A stretch of 47,729 nt of DNA. It comes from Hydrogenophaga intermedia (GTDB lineage Bacteria > Pseudomonadota > Gammaproteobacteria > Burkholderiales > Burkholderiaceae_C). The stretch's first letter is position 1; each line of letters begins with the position of its first letter. Positions 32,715 to 40,785 of the stretch are shown one piece after another. The stretch lies in the NCBI GenBank assembly GCA_945890705.1, contig CAMDCY010000003.1:1-47729 (forward strand), written 5' to 3'. The notes under the pieces were generated by a model, which searched no databases, had not been told where the DNA came from, and worked only from the letters and a program-made list of their open reading frames with translations. The translations under genes and the position numbers were made by a program.

Positions 32715-35144
32715 TCACATGCGCATGCGCAGGGCGTCGGGGTCGAACGGGGGGCTCATTTGCAAACGCGCGGGGCGGCGTTCACCCAGGATTTCCACCT
32801 CCAGCTGCAAATCGGAGCTCACCAAACCGGTGGGGATGTAGCCCTGTGCCAACGACTGCCCCACGAAGTGACCAAAACCACCCGAGGTCACCCAGCCGAC
32901 CACCTTGCCATCGACCCAGATCGGCTCGTCGCCCATCACGTCGGCGTCCAATGCGTCGACTTCCAAGAACACCCGAGTGCGTTGCGGGCCTTCGGTTTTT
33001 TCTTTCAAGGCGGCGGCCTTGCCGATGAAGTCGGGTTTGTCGAGTTTGACGAAGCGATCCAAGCCCGCTTCAAACGCACCGTAAATCGGGCGGAACTCGC
33101 GGTACCAGGTGCCGAAATGTTTCTCCAAGCGCAAACACAAGAGCGCGCGCATGCCGAAGTGTCGGATGCCGTGGTCCTTGCCCGCGGCCATGACGGCTTG
33201 GTAGAGGCGGTACTGATATTCGGGCGCAACCCAGATTTCATAGCCCAGGTCACCGGTGTAGGTGATGCGGTTGACCAGCGCAGGCACGTTGCCGATGGTC
33301 ATGTGTCGGCAGTCCATGAACTTGAAGGCGGCGTTGCTCACGTCTTCGTCGCTCAGGCCGGCGAGTACCTCGCGCGACTTCGGCCCGGCGATGGACAGGC
33401 CGATGAGCCGCATGCCCAAGGCGTCGATCGACACGGAGCCATCGGCGGGCAGGTGTTGTTCGAACCAGCGCATGTGGTAGACCTGCGCTTGGCTGCTGCC
33501 CCACATCATGAAGTCACCGTCGGCGAGTTTGGCGATGGTGAAGTCGCCGATCAACTTGCCCTGGGGGTTGAGCATGGGGGTGAGGATCAAACGGCCGGGC
33601 TTGGGCATGGTGTTGGTCATCATGCGCAAGAGCCAGGCCTCAGCGCCCGCACCTTGGATGCGGTACTTGGCGAAGTTGGCGATCTCGGTCACGCCCACGG
33701 CTTCGCGCACCGCACGGCACTCGTCGCCGATGGGGCCGAAATCGTTGCTGCGGTGGAAGGACACGATGTCCTCGGCCTTCTCGCCCGGCGGCGCGAACCA
33801 CAGCGGGGTCTCCATGCCCCAGCTGTCGCCCATGACCGCGCCTTGGGCGCGCATCACGTCGTACAGCGGCGTGGTTTGTTGTGGACGTGCGGCGGGCAAC
33901 TCCTCGTTGGGGAAGCGGATGCGAAAGCGCCGCGAATAGTTCTCGCGCACCTTTGCGTTGGTGTAGTCGCGGGTGGCCCAGTCGCCGTAGCGCGCCACGT
34001 CCATGCCCCAAATGTCAAAGCCGGGGTCGCCATCGACCATCCAGTTCGAGAGCGCCAGACCGACGCCGCCGCCTTGGCTGAAGCCGGCCATCACACCGCA
34101 GGCGCACCAGAAGTTGCGCAGGCCTTTGACCGGGCCAACCAGTGGGTTGCCATCGGGGGCGAAGGTGAAGGGGCCGTTGATCACGCGCTTGATGCCGGCG
34201 TTTTCCAAAGTGGGGAAGTGTTTGAAGGCGATTTCCAGCGAAGGCGCGATGCGGTCCAGGTCGGGCTGCAGCAGCTCTTGGCCAAAACTCCACGGCGTGG
34301 TGCGGGTCGACCACGGCACACCGGCTTGCTCGTACACGCCGAGCACCATGCCTTTGCCTTCTTGGCGCAAGTAGCTCTCGGCGCCGAAGTCGATCACGTG
34401 GCCGATCTCTTTGCCGGTGGCCTTGTTGAAGGCCTCGACTTCGGGGATGTCGTCGGTCACCAAGTACATGTGTTCCATGGCCAAGACCGGCAGCTCAATG
34501 CCCACCATGCGGCCGACTTCGCGCGCCCACAGGCCACCGCAGTTGACCACGTGTTCGGCGTGAATCTCGCCCTTGTTGGTGCGCACCGTCCAACTGCCGT
34601 CGGGCCGCTGCGACAGGCCTTCGACCATGGTCTGGGTTTCGATTTGGGCGCCCGCGAGTTTGGCCGCTTTGGCGTAAGCGTAGGTGGTGCCGGATGGGTC
34701 GAGGTGGCCCTCGTTGGGGTCAAGCAGCGCGCCGATGAAGTAGCGGTCTTCGATGAAGGGGAAGTAGTTTTTGGCCTCCGCCACCGAGATGATCTCGGTC
34801 TCCATGCCCAGGTAGCGGCCGCGGGCCACGGTCATCTTCAGGAATTCCATTCGCTCGGGCGTGTCGGCCAGCATGATGCCGGGCGACTTGTGCATGCCGC
34901 ACGACTGGCCCGAAATTTCTTCCAGCTCTTTGTAGAGGTTCACGGTGTAGCTCTGCAGCATGGCCACGTTGGGGTCACCGTTGAGGGTGTGAAAGCCACC
35001 GGCGGCGTGCCAAGTGGAGCCACTGGTGAGTTGGTCGCGTTCGAGCAAGACCACATCGGTCCAGCCTTTTTTGGTCAGGTGGTACAGCACCGAGCAGCCC
35101 ACCACGCCGCCGCCAATCACCACCACTTGCGCGCTTGTCTTCAT
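32715..35144 (-). CDS. dimethylglycine dehydrogenase family protein (FAD plus GcvT domains)
   Basis: An 809-residue enzyme. The FAD domain starts QVVVIGGGVVGCSVLYHLTKKGW and has SGSTWHAAGGFHTLNGD, where H46 is the expected site of the covalent flavin in dimethylglycine and sarcosine dehydrogenases. After residue 420 comes the GcvT-like tetrahydrofolate domain (EAVGVTEIANFAKYRIQG, ITYTGDLGYEIWV, FGMRALLCLRLEKHFG). It should convert dimethylglycine to sarcosine and pass the methyl to tetrahydrofolate. The ATG at 35144 is preferred over the TTG at 35150 because GGAG sits nine bases before it. It lies between the second MttB gene and soxB. Confidence 0.9.
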   Translation of the reverse strand: MKTSAQVVVIGGGVVGCSVLYHLTKKGWTDVVLLERDQLTSGSTWHAAGGFHTLNGDPNVAMLQSYTVNLYKELEEISGQSCGMHKSPGIMLADTPERMEFLKMTVARGRYLGMETEIISVAEAKNYFPFIEDRYFIGALLDPNEGHLDPSGTTYAYAKAAKLAGAQIETQTMVEGLSQRPDGSWTVRTNKGEIHAEHVVNCGGLWAREVGRMVGIELPVLAMEHMYLVTDDIPEVEAFNKATGKEIGHVIDFGAESYLRQEGKGMVLGVYEQAGVPWSTRTTPWSFGQELLQPDLDRIAPSLEIAFKHFPTLENAGIKRVINGPFTFAPDGNPLVGPVKGLRNFWCACGVMAGFSQGGGVGLALSNWMVDGDPGFDIWGMDVARYGDWATRDYTNAKVRENYSRRFRIRFPNEELPAARPQQTTPLYDVMRAQGAVMGDSWGMETPLWFAPPGEKAEDIVSFHRSNDFGPIGDECRAVREAVGVTEIANFAKYRIQGAGAEAWLLRMMTNTMPKPGRLILTPMLNPQGKLIGDFTIAKLADGDFMMWGSSQAQVYHMRWFEQHLPADGSVSIDALGMRLIGLSIAGPKSREVLAGLSDEDVSNAAFKFMDCRHMTIGNVPALVNRITYTGDLGYEIWVAPEYQYRLYQAVMAAGKDHGIRHFGMRALLCLRLEKHFGTWYREFRPIYGAFEAGLDRFVKLDKPDFIGKAAALKEKTEGPQRTRVFLEVDALDADVMGDEPIWVDGKVVGWVTSGGFGHFVGQSLAQGYIPTGLVSSDLQLEVEILGERRPARLQMSPPFDPDALRMRM

Positions 35145-35164
35145 GTCCAAAGTCTCCGTTGTAT

Positions 35165-36721
35165 TTAAAAATCGGTTGCCACGCCGCCTTCGGCTTTTCG
35201 GCGTGTCACAAAAGCGTCCAGCTCCTCTTCGATCGCTGGGTCCATCGCGGGCCGCTCATAGGCGGCGAGCTCGCGCTGCCAAACGGCGTTGGCCTTTTGG
35301 TAAGCCGTGGGGCTGCCCGCTTCTTGCCACGTTTCAAAATTGCGCCAGTCCGAGAGGATAGGCGAATAAAACGCGGTCTCAAACCGCTCCAGCGTGTGGG
35401 CGGTGCCGAAGTAGTGGCCACCGGGGCCGACTTCGCGGATCGCGTCCATGGCCAGCCCGGCAGGGCTCACGTCCAGCGGGGTCAAGAACTCGGCCACCAT
35501 TTGGAGCAAGTCGCAGTCCAAGATGAACTTCTCGAACGAGCAGGTCAGCCCGCCCTCCATCCAACCGGCCGAGTGCATGATGAAGTTACCACCGCCTTGC
35601 ATCAAGGCCCACAGCGAAAACACCGACTCGTAAGCGGCTTGTGCGTCCACCGTGTTGGCCGCGTTGACGTTGGAGGTCCGGTAAGGGATGCCGTACTTGC
35701 GGCACAGCTGACCACCGGCCAAGACCGCTTTCATGTACTCGGGTGTGCCAAACGCGGGTGCGCCGGACTTCATGTCCACGTTGCTGGTGAAGCCGCCGTA
35801 CACCACGGGTGCACCGGGGCGCACCAGCTGGGTGAAGGCAATGCCGGCGAGCGCTTCAGCGTTTTGCTGCGCCAAGGCGCCGGCGATGGTCACCGGGGCC
35901 ATGGCGCCGGCCAGCGTGAAGGGCGTGAGCATCACGATTTGGTTGCGCGAGGACATCTCGATGATGCCTTGCAGCATAGGCGTGTCCAAGCGCAGGGGCG
36001 AGGAGCTGTTGATGATGGTGAAGAGCGATGGCTCACGCTCCATTTGCTCGGCGCTGATGCCGCGGGCGATGCGCGCGATCTCCAGACCGTCGAGGTTGCG
36101 CACCTGACCCAGCGAATAAGCGTGAAAGGCCTTGTCGGTGAGCTTGGCGATGTCGGACAGGCAGTCCAGGTGGCGCACCGACGAGTGCAGGTCCACCGGC
36201 TCCACCGGGTAGCCGCCGGTGCAGTGCACGATGTCGTAGCGTTGCGCGAGCTTGAGCATGTTGCGAAAGTCGACCTGGTTGCCCGCGCGGCGACCGCCTT
36301 GCATGTCCGAGCAGTTGGGCGGGCTGGCCACTTGCGCAAAAGCCAGGTTCTTGCCGCCGATGGCCACGTTGCGCTCGGGGTTGCGCGCGTGCAGCGTGAA
36401 CTCCGAGGGGCAGGTTTTGATGGCTTGCAAGATCAATTCGCGGGGGATGCGCACGCGCTCCGAGCCGGGCTTAACCTCAGCGCCGGCTTGGCGCAGGATC
36501 TCGCGCGCACCGTCGTGCATGAAGTCCATGCCCATCTCTTCGAGGATTTGCAGCGAGGTTTGGTGGATGGCCTCCAACTCGTCTTCGCTGACCACCGCGC
36601 TGGGCGTGAAGCGGTGTTGCAGGTGGCGGTAACGCGAGGTGGAGGGCGCTGGCCTGGCCGCCCGTTCGGCGCGACCGGGGCGGCGCCGGGCGGCGGGGGT
36701 TGGGCTGGTCTCATCAGACAT
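35165..36721 (-). CDS. MttB-superfamily methyltransferase, non-pyrrolysine (MtgB-like), copy 2
   Basis: A 518-residue MttB-family protein without in-frame TAG. It shares with copy 1 the segments ARNPERNVAIGG, PVEPVDLH, LTPFTLAGAMAPVTIAG, SGAPAFGTPEY, HSAGWMEGGLTCSFEKFI and AIREVGPGGHYFGTAHT, but the region between residues 150 and 250, where substrate contacts are expected, is different and shorter. It is the first gene of the dimethylglycine/sarcosine operon, which makes glycine betaine to dimethylglycine the most natural reaction. The ATG at 36721 has AAGGA seven bases upstream. Regulation is probably by the divergent LysR gene. Confidence 0.9.
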   Translation of the reverse strand: MSDETSPTPAARRRPGRAERAARPAPSTSRYRHLQHRFTPSAVVSEDELEAIHQTSLQILEEMGMDFMHDGAREILRQAGAEVKPGSERVRIPRELILQAIKTCPSEFTLHARNPERNVAIGGKNLAFAQVASPPNCSDMQGGRRAGNQVDFRNMLKLAQRYDIVHCTGGYPVEPVDLHSSVRHLDCLSDIAKLTDKAFHAYSLGQVRNLDGLEIARIARGISAEQMEREPSLFTIINSSSPLRLDTPMLQGIIEMSSRNQIVMLTPFTLAGAMAPVTIAGALAQQNAEALAGIAFTQLVRPGAPVVYGGFTSNVDMKSGAPAFGTPEYMKAVLAGGQLCRKYGIPYRTSNVNAANTVDAQAAYESVFSLWALMQGGGNFIMHSAGWMEGGLTCSFEKFILDCDLLQMVAEFLTPLDVSPAGLAMDAIREVGPGGHYFGTAHTLERFETAFYSPILSDWRNFETWQEAGSPTAYQKANAVWQRELAAYERPAMDPAIEEELDAFVTRRKAEGGVATDF

Positions 36722-36840
36722 GGGGGGGTTCCTTGTGGTGCCAAAGACCCGTGGAGGTCGGGTCGGATTCCGTGGGATTATGGGCACCGCCCACGATGGG
36801 CAGGGGGGTCTGGACCATCGAAATTTTGTCGGGCTACGGT

Positions 36841-36855
36841 ATGAGTTAATCTCAT
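36841..36855. promoter_or_regulatory. LysR-type T-N11-A box between the sox operon and the lysR gene
   Basis: ATGAG-TTAAT-CTCAT is a perfect 5-bp dyad containing T-N11-A, the usual LysR operator form. It lies 19 bases before the regulator start and 120 bases before the MttB copy 2 start, where autoregulation plus divergent activation would be expected. A second small dyad, TGGGC-ACC-GCCCA, is at 36781-36793. Confidence 0.55.
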
Positions 36856-36873
36856 GTCTAAACAGGGGCTCCC

Positions 36874-37761
36874 ATGATCAGACTTCCATCGCTCAATGGT
36901 TTGAGGTTTTTCTTGGCCGCGGGTCGTGCGGGCAGTTTCAGCGCCGCGGCCCAGCACCTGCACGTGACACAAGGCGCCGTCAGCCGTCAGATCAAGGATT
37001 TGGAAGACGACTTGGGCGAAGTTTTGTTTTTGCGCGAAGCGCGCGGCTTGCGATTGACCACGGCGGGCTTGCTGCTCATGCGCCACGTTGAAGACGCGTT
37101 TGAGTCTTTAGAGGCTGGGGTTGAGCAAGTGCACCAGATGCGTTCGCAAGGGCGCATCGAGTTGAGTGTCAACGTGCCGCAAACCTTTGGCTCTCGCTGG
37201 TTGGCGCCGCGCTTGGGCTTGTTCACCAAGACCCACCCCTTGATCACCCTCAATGTCAGCACCGATCCGGTGATAAGCAAACCCGAGGCCGCCCGTTTCG
37301 ATTGTTTGGTGATGTTTTTGGACCGGCCTTGGTCCATCGGACACTCGCATTTGCTCCGGCTGGAGGAGCACGTCGCCGTGGCCAGTCCGAGCTGGTTTGA
37401 AGGGGGCAAAGCGCCCGATCTGGCCACCACGCCGCGCCTGCTGCTCAAAAACGGTGCCGTCGACCTGCCGGTGTGGAGCGACTGGCTGCAGGCCCAAGGT
37501 TTGGGCCAACCCAAGTCCTATGAGCACACCGCCAAAATCCGTTTTTCCAGCCTCGATCAAGCGATCAACGCCGCGCTTGCAGGTGCCGGCATTGGCATCG
37601 TGGACAAGGCCATGGTGGTCAATGAGCTGCGGCAAAAGCGCTTGCGCTTGTTGCCGCAGCGCAAAACCCAGGGTCCTTACGGCTATTGGTGGGTGCAGTT
37701 GGCGCCGCGCCGCAGCCCCGCGGCCGAGCAGTTTCACAGTTGGTTGATGAGCCAATCGTGA
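36874..37761 (+). CDS. LysR-family regulator (GcvA-like)
   Basis: A 295-residue LysR protein. The winged helix is at residues 8-65: GLRFFLAAGRAGSFSAAAQHLHVTQGAVSRQIKDLEDDLGEVLFLREARGL is the standard GcvA-type N-terminus. The effector domain begins IELSVNVPQTFGSRWLAPRLG. It is divergent from the operon for MttB copy 2, dimethylglycine dehydrogenase and sarcosine oxidase, and should control it, possibly in response to glycine betaine, dimethylglycine or sarcosine. GcvA-type regulators elsewhere respond to glycine. Confidence 0.9.
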   Translation: MIRLPSLNGLRFFLAAGRAGSFSAAAQHLHVTQGAVSRQIKDLEDDLGEVLFLREARGLRLTTAGLLLMRHVEDAFESLEAGVEQVHQMRSQGRIELSVNVPQTFGSRWLAPRLGLFTKTHPLITLNVSTDPVISKPEAARFDCLVMFLDRPWSIGHSHLLRLEEHVAVASPSWFEGGKAPDLATTPRLLLKNGAVDLPVWSDWLQAQGLGQPKSYEHTAKIRFSSLDQAINAALAGAGIGIVDKAMVVNELRQKRLRLLPQRKTQGPYGYWWVQLAPRRSPAAEQFHSWLMSQS

Positions 37762-37816
37762 AAGCCTGCGCCGAGGACCCAAAACCCTGATGGCTTTGGG
37801 GTAGAATCCCCCCGGC

Positions 37817-37845
37817 TGATGCGATTACGGCATTTTTTGTCGCAT
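37817..37845 (+). promoter_or_regulatory. dyad and half-site pair in front of the GbdR-like gene
   Basis: ATGCGA (37819-37824) and TCGCAT (37840-37845) form a 6-bp inverted repeat with a 15-base spacer. The same bases can be read as direct half-sites TGATGC (37817) and TGTCGC (37838) 21 bp apart. It overlaps the region 35-60 bases before the start codon and suggests autoregulation. A matching dyad, ATGCGG-N15-CCGCAT, occurs at 17707-17733. Confidence 0.4.
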
Positions 37846-37879
37846 TTGAAATGGTTCTCAAGGCAAGCGCACAACCCCC

Positions 37880-38899
37880 ATGACAAGCAAACCCGTCCCG
37901 CTGAAAAACAGCCTCGTTCAGCCGCTGGTGCCCGACCTGAAGGTTCGAATTGCCTTTTTGATTGTTCCAGACTACACCCTCTTGGCCTTGACCTGTGCCA
38001 TCGAGGCCTTGCGCATGGCCAACCGGTCCTGTGGTCAGACCGTGTACGAATGGGTGGTGGTGAGCCAAAACGGCGAGCCGGTCCGGGCCAGTTGCGGGCA
38101 TTACTTGGAGCCCGTGCAACGGGTCAGTGGCATGCCCAAGCCCGACATGCTTTTCGTTTGTGGCGGCATCAACGTGTCCAAACAATTTAACCCCGAACTG
38201 CAAACCACGCTGCGCCACTGGGCCCAGCGCTGCAGCATCGTGGGCTCTTTGTGCACCGGCAGCTACCTCTTGGCCAAGGCCGGTTTGCTCGACGGGTACC
38301 GGGCGGTGATTCACTGGGAAAACATGGCCTCCCTCAAGGAGCTGTTCCCCAACGTGAAGTTTTTGGACCAGGTCTATGTTCTAGACCGCGATCGCTACAC
38401 CTGCGCCGGTGGCGTGGCGCCCTTGGACATGATGTCGCAAATTTTCCGCAAGCACCTGCGGCAAAACGTGTGCACCGTCATCTCAGAGCAGTTCATCTTG
38501 GACCGGGTGCGCAACGAAAGCGATCGCCAGCGCGTGCCTTTGCAAGCGCGCGTCGGTAAGTACCATGAAAACCTCATCGAGGCCGCCGCCATCATGGAGG
38601 CCAACATCGAAGAGCCGTATTCCATGGACGAAATTTCCAAATTCGTTGGGGTGTCGCGGCGCCAGTTGGAGCGTTTGTTCCAGCGCTACTTGGGCCAAGT
38701 GCCCACCAAATACTACCTAGACCTGCGCTTGCAGCGCGCCCGCGAGTTGCTCAACCAAACCTCGCTGTCGATCACGGAAATCGCCGTCATTTGCGGCTTT
38801 CAATCGCCGCCGCATTTCTCCAAGTGCTACCGCAGCACCTTCGGCCTTTCGCCGAGTTCGGACCGCCGTCAAAACCTGAGCACCTCGGGCGCAGAATGA
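37880..38899 (+). CDS. GbdR/ArgR/CdhR-type regulator (GATase1-like domain plus AraC DNA-binding domain)
   Basis: A 339-residue regulator. Residues 20-190 form a DJ-1/glutamine-amidotransferase-like domain (VRIAFLIVPDYTLLALTCAIEALRMAN, GSLCTGSYLLAKAGLLDGYRAVIHWEN). Residues 235-325 are two AraC helix-turn-helix units (YSMDEISKFVGVSRRQLERLFQRYLG and LSITEIAVICGFQSPPHFSKCYRSTFG). In Pseudomonas, members of this group sense glycine betaine and dimethylglycine (GbdR), carnitine (CdhR) or arginine (ArgR). The cluster makes glycine betaine or dimethylglycine the likely signal. Operator-like repeats upstream of several operons here fit this family. Confidence 0.88.
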   Translation: MTSKPVPLKNSLVQPLVPDLKVRIAFLIVPDYTLLALTCAIEALRMANRSCGQTVYEWVVVSQNGEPVRASCGHYLEPVQRVSGMPKPDMLFVCGGINVSKQFNPELQTTLRHWAQRCSIVGSLCTGSYLLAKAGLLDGYRAVIHWENMASLKELFPNVKFLDQVYVLDRDRYTCAGGVAPLDMMSQIFRKHLRQNVCTVISEQFILDRVRNESDRQRVPLQARVGKYHENLIEAAAIMEANIEEPYSMDEISKFVGVSRRQLERLFQRYLGQVPTKYYLDLRLQRARELLNQTSLSITEIAVICGFQSPPHFSKCYRSTFGLSPSSDRRQNLSTSGAE

Positions 38900-38901
38900 T
38901 T

Positions 38902-38918
38902 GGCGGCCCTATGCCGCC
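38902..38918. terminator. short hairpin between convergent regulator and purU genes
   Basis: GGCGGC-CCTAT-GCCGCC is a 6-bp GC-rich stem in the 24-base gap between two convergent stops. There is no T-run on either side, so it is at best a weak or factor-assisted terminator. Confidence 0.3.
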
Positions 38919-38923
38919 CATGC

Positions 38924-39799
38924 TCAGCGGAAGATCACCGTGCGGCTGCCGTTGAGGAACACGCGGTGTTCAATGTGGAAGCGAACGGCCGCTGACAAGG
39001 CGCGGCACTCGGAGTCGCGACCCGCCGCGGCCAAGCGTGTGGGGTCGAAACTGTGGTCCACGCGTTCGACGATCTGCTCGATGATCGGGCCTTCGTCGAG
39101 GTCGGCGGTGACGTAGTGCGCGGTGGCGCCGGTGAGCTTGACCCCGCGATCGTAGGCTTGGTGGTAAGGGCGTGCACCTTTAAAACCGGGCAAGAACGAG
39201 TGGTGGATGTTGATGGCCCGACCCCGCAGTTGGCGACACAGGTCGTCCGACAAAATTTGCATGTAGCGCGCCAACACGACCAAGTCCGATTGCGTCTCTT
39301 CCACGATTTGCAACAAGCGGGCTTCTTGCTCGGCTTTGTTTTGTGGGGTCACGGGCAACAAGATGAAGGGGATGTTGTGTGACTCCACCAAGCTTTGCAT
39401 GTCCGGGTGGTTGGATACCACCGCGGGGATGGTCATGTGCAGCTCGCCGCGGCGCTGGCGGTAGAGCAAGTCGACCAAGCAGTGGTCGAACTTGGAGACC
39501 ATGATCAGCACCCGGCTGGGCTTTTCATTCTCGTAAATCGCCCACTCCATTTGCTCGCGCCGGGCCACGTCCATGAACTGCTCGCGCCAGCCATTGATGT
39601 CGGGACTCTTGTCGTTGTCGCCAAAGAAGACGATGCGAACGAAGAACTTGCCGCTGATCACATCATCGTATTGCTGCATGTCAACGATGAAGCCGTGGCG
39701 GGTGGCCAGGAACGTAGATACGGCTGCAACGGTGCCTAAACGGCTGTCACAGGAGGCGCTGAGGGTGAAGAGCTTTTTGCCTTCGAGGCGGGGATCCAT
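38924..39799 (-). CDS. purU: formyltetrahydrofolate deformylase
   Basis: A 291-residue PurU. The N-terminal ACT-like domain (LFTLSASCDSRLGTVAAVSTFLATRHGFIVDMQQYDD) is followed by the formyltransferase-fold domain with SNHPDMQSLVESHNIPFI, LVVLARYMQILS, INIHHSFLPGFKGARPYHQAYDRGVKLTGATAHYVTADLDEGPII. The catalytic His/Asp set is present (NIHHSFLPGF and TADLDEGP). It releases formate and free tetrahydrofolate from 10-formyl-THF, which is needed when demethylation floods the folate pool. The ATG at 39799 has GGAG nine bases upstream; the frame extends further but lacks family likeness. Confidence 0.95.
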   Translation of the reverse strand: MDPRLEGKKLFTLSASCDSRLGTVAAVSTFLATRHGFIVDMQQYDDVISGKFFVRIVFFGDNDKSPDINGWREQFMDVARREQMEWAIYENEKPSRVLIMVSKFDHCLVDLLYRQRRGELHMTIPAVVSNHPDMQSLVESHNIPFILLPVTPQNKAEQEARLLQIVEETQSDLVVLARYMQILSDDLCRQLRGRAINIHHSFLPGFKGARPYHQAYDRGVKLTGATAHYVTADLDEGPIIEQIVERVDHSFDPTRLAAAGRDSECRALSAAVRFHIEHRVFLNGSRTVIFR

Positions 39800-39818
39800 G
39801 GGGTTTTCTCCGGGAGTG

Positions 39819-39855
39819 ATCAAGGAATGGAGGCAGTTTAATGATGCACCTTGAT
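39819..39855. promoter_or_regulatory. inverted repeat in the purU/corrinoid-protein intergenic region
   Basis: ATCAAGG (39819-39825) and CCTTGAT (39849-39855) are a perfect 7-bp inverted repeat with 23 bases between, 20-56 bases before the purU start. It could be an operator for purU or part of its leader. A perfect 10-base palindrome, CTGCATGCAG, is at 39914-39923 in the same region. Confidence 0.35.
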
Positions 39856-39860
39856 TCGGA

Positions 39861-39897
39861 TTGTCTGTTGGCGACACATCCCGCCACCGAGACGACG
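39861..39897 (-). promoter_or_regulatory. ArgR/GbdR-like operator candidate facing purU
   Basis: On the minus strand: CGTCGT (39897-39892), 15 bases, TGTCGC (39876-39871), N8, AA (39862-39861). The second half-site is exact including the AA, while the first matches four of six and lacks AA. It is about 62-98 bases from the purU start. Confidence 0.4.
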
Positions 39898-39946
39898 GCG
39901 CGACACTACCTTCCTGCATGCAGAGCACAGGCATGGTGCCAGCAGC

Positions 39947-39983
39947 TGTCGTCCCGCGACAAAGGCTGGTCGCACACGCATCC
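39947..39983 (+). promoter_or_regulatory. ArgR/GbdR-like operator candidate facing the corrinoid-protein operon
   Basis: TGTCGT (39947-39952), N8, AA (39961-39962), N5, GGTCGC (39968-39973). Spacing and AA agree with the family pattern; each half-site has one mismatch to TGTCGC. The second half-site ends 84 bases before the corrinoid-protein start, a usual position for an activator site. Confidence 0.5.
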
Positions 39984-40057
39984 ATCTTGGTTCAATGGGC
40001 CGCTTACGATTGCGATCAACTCCACCCCTGCGCTTGGCGCTACCCAGAGGAATGAAC

Positions 40058-40756
40058 ATGGCAGAAGACTTCGATGACGACTTGGACCTCAACACGCTCA
40101 ACGATGAAGAGTTGACCGAACAGGTGCACGACGACCTCTACAACGGTTTGCGTGAAGAAGTGGTCGAGGCCACGAACATCTTGCTCGGCCGCGGCTGGTC
40201 CGCCGACCGCGTGCTTAACGACGCTTTGGTCGAAGGCATGCGCATCGTGGGCGTCGATTTCCGCGACGGCATTTTGTTTGTGCCTGAGGTCTTGCTGGCG
40301 GCCAACGCCATGAAAGGCGGTATGGAAGTGCTGCGCCCCTTGTTGGCCGAAACCGGTATCGAGCCGATCGGCAAGATGGTGATCGGCACCGTCAAGGGCG
40401 ACATCCACGACATCGGTAAAAACCTGGTCGGCATGATGATGGAAGGCGCTGGCTTTGAGGTCATCGACATTGGCATCAACAACCCGGTGGAGAAGTACCT
40501 GGAGGCCATTGAGCAGCACCAGCCCGACATCTTGGGCATGTCCGCCTTGTTGACCACCACCATGCCTTACATGAAGGTGGTGATCGACACCCTCAAGGAA
40601 AAAGGCTTGCGCGACGACTACATCGTGCTCGTGGGTGGTGCGCCCTTGAACGAAGAGTTCGGCAAGGCCGTGGGTGCCGATGCCTACTGCCGCGACGCGG
40701 GCGTGGCGGTGGAAACCGCCAAAACGCTGCTCGCCGCTCGCCGCGCAGCGGCCTGA
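40058..40756 (+). CDS. corrinoid protein (methyl carrier, MtbC/MttC/MtgC-like)
   Basis: A 232-residue two-domain corrinoid protein. Residues 25-100 are the helical cap domain (LYNGLREEVVEATNILLGRGWSADRVLNDALVEGM). The B12-binding domain holds GDIHDIGKNLVG, with H117 as the expected lower cobalt ligand, then MSALLTTTMP and VLVGGAP. It should take a methyl from an MttB homologue and give it to the methyltransferase at 43308. An acidic N-terminus (EDFDDDLDLNTLNDEEL) precedes the cap. ATG at 40058 is preferred (AGAGGA six bases before); the ATG two codons earlier is possible. First gene of the large plus-strand operon. Confidence 0.93.
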   Translation: MAEDFDDDLDLNTLNDEELTEQVHDDLYNGLREEVVEATNILLGRGWSADRVLNDALVEGMRIVGVDFRDGILFVPEVLLAANAMKGGMEVLRPLLAETGIEPIGKMVIGTVKGDIHDIGKNLVGMMMEGAGFEVIDIGINNPVEKYLEAIEQHQPDILGMSALLTTTMPYMKVVIDTLKEKGLRDDYIVLVGGAPLNEEFGKAVGADAYCRDAGVAVETAKTLLAARRAAA

Positions 40757-40785
40757 GCGATCGCGGCAATGGGTGACGGCCGATC

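Noticed and set aside
31371-35168. 1265-codon open frame on the plus strand
   Set aside because: It runs antisense to soxB and the dimethylglycine dehydrogenase gene, whose proteins are clearly conserved. Long shadow frames are expected in GC-rich coding DNA; the translation is low-complexity His/Gly/Val-rich with no family likeness.
39800-40057. Cobalamin riboswitch before the corrinoid operon
   Set aside because: I looked for a B12-box-like conserved core and saw none; the region instead holds operator-like repeats.
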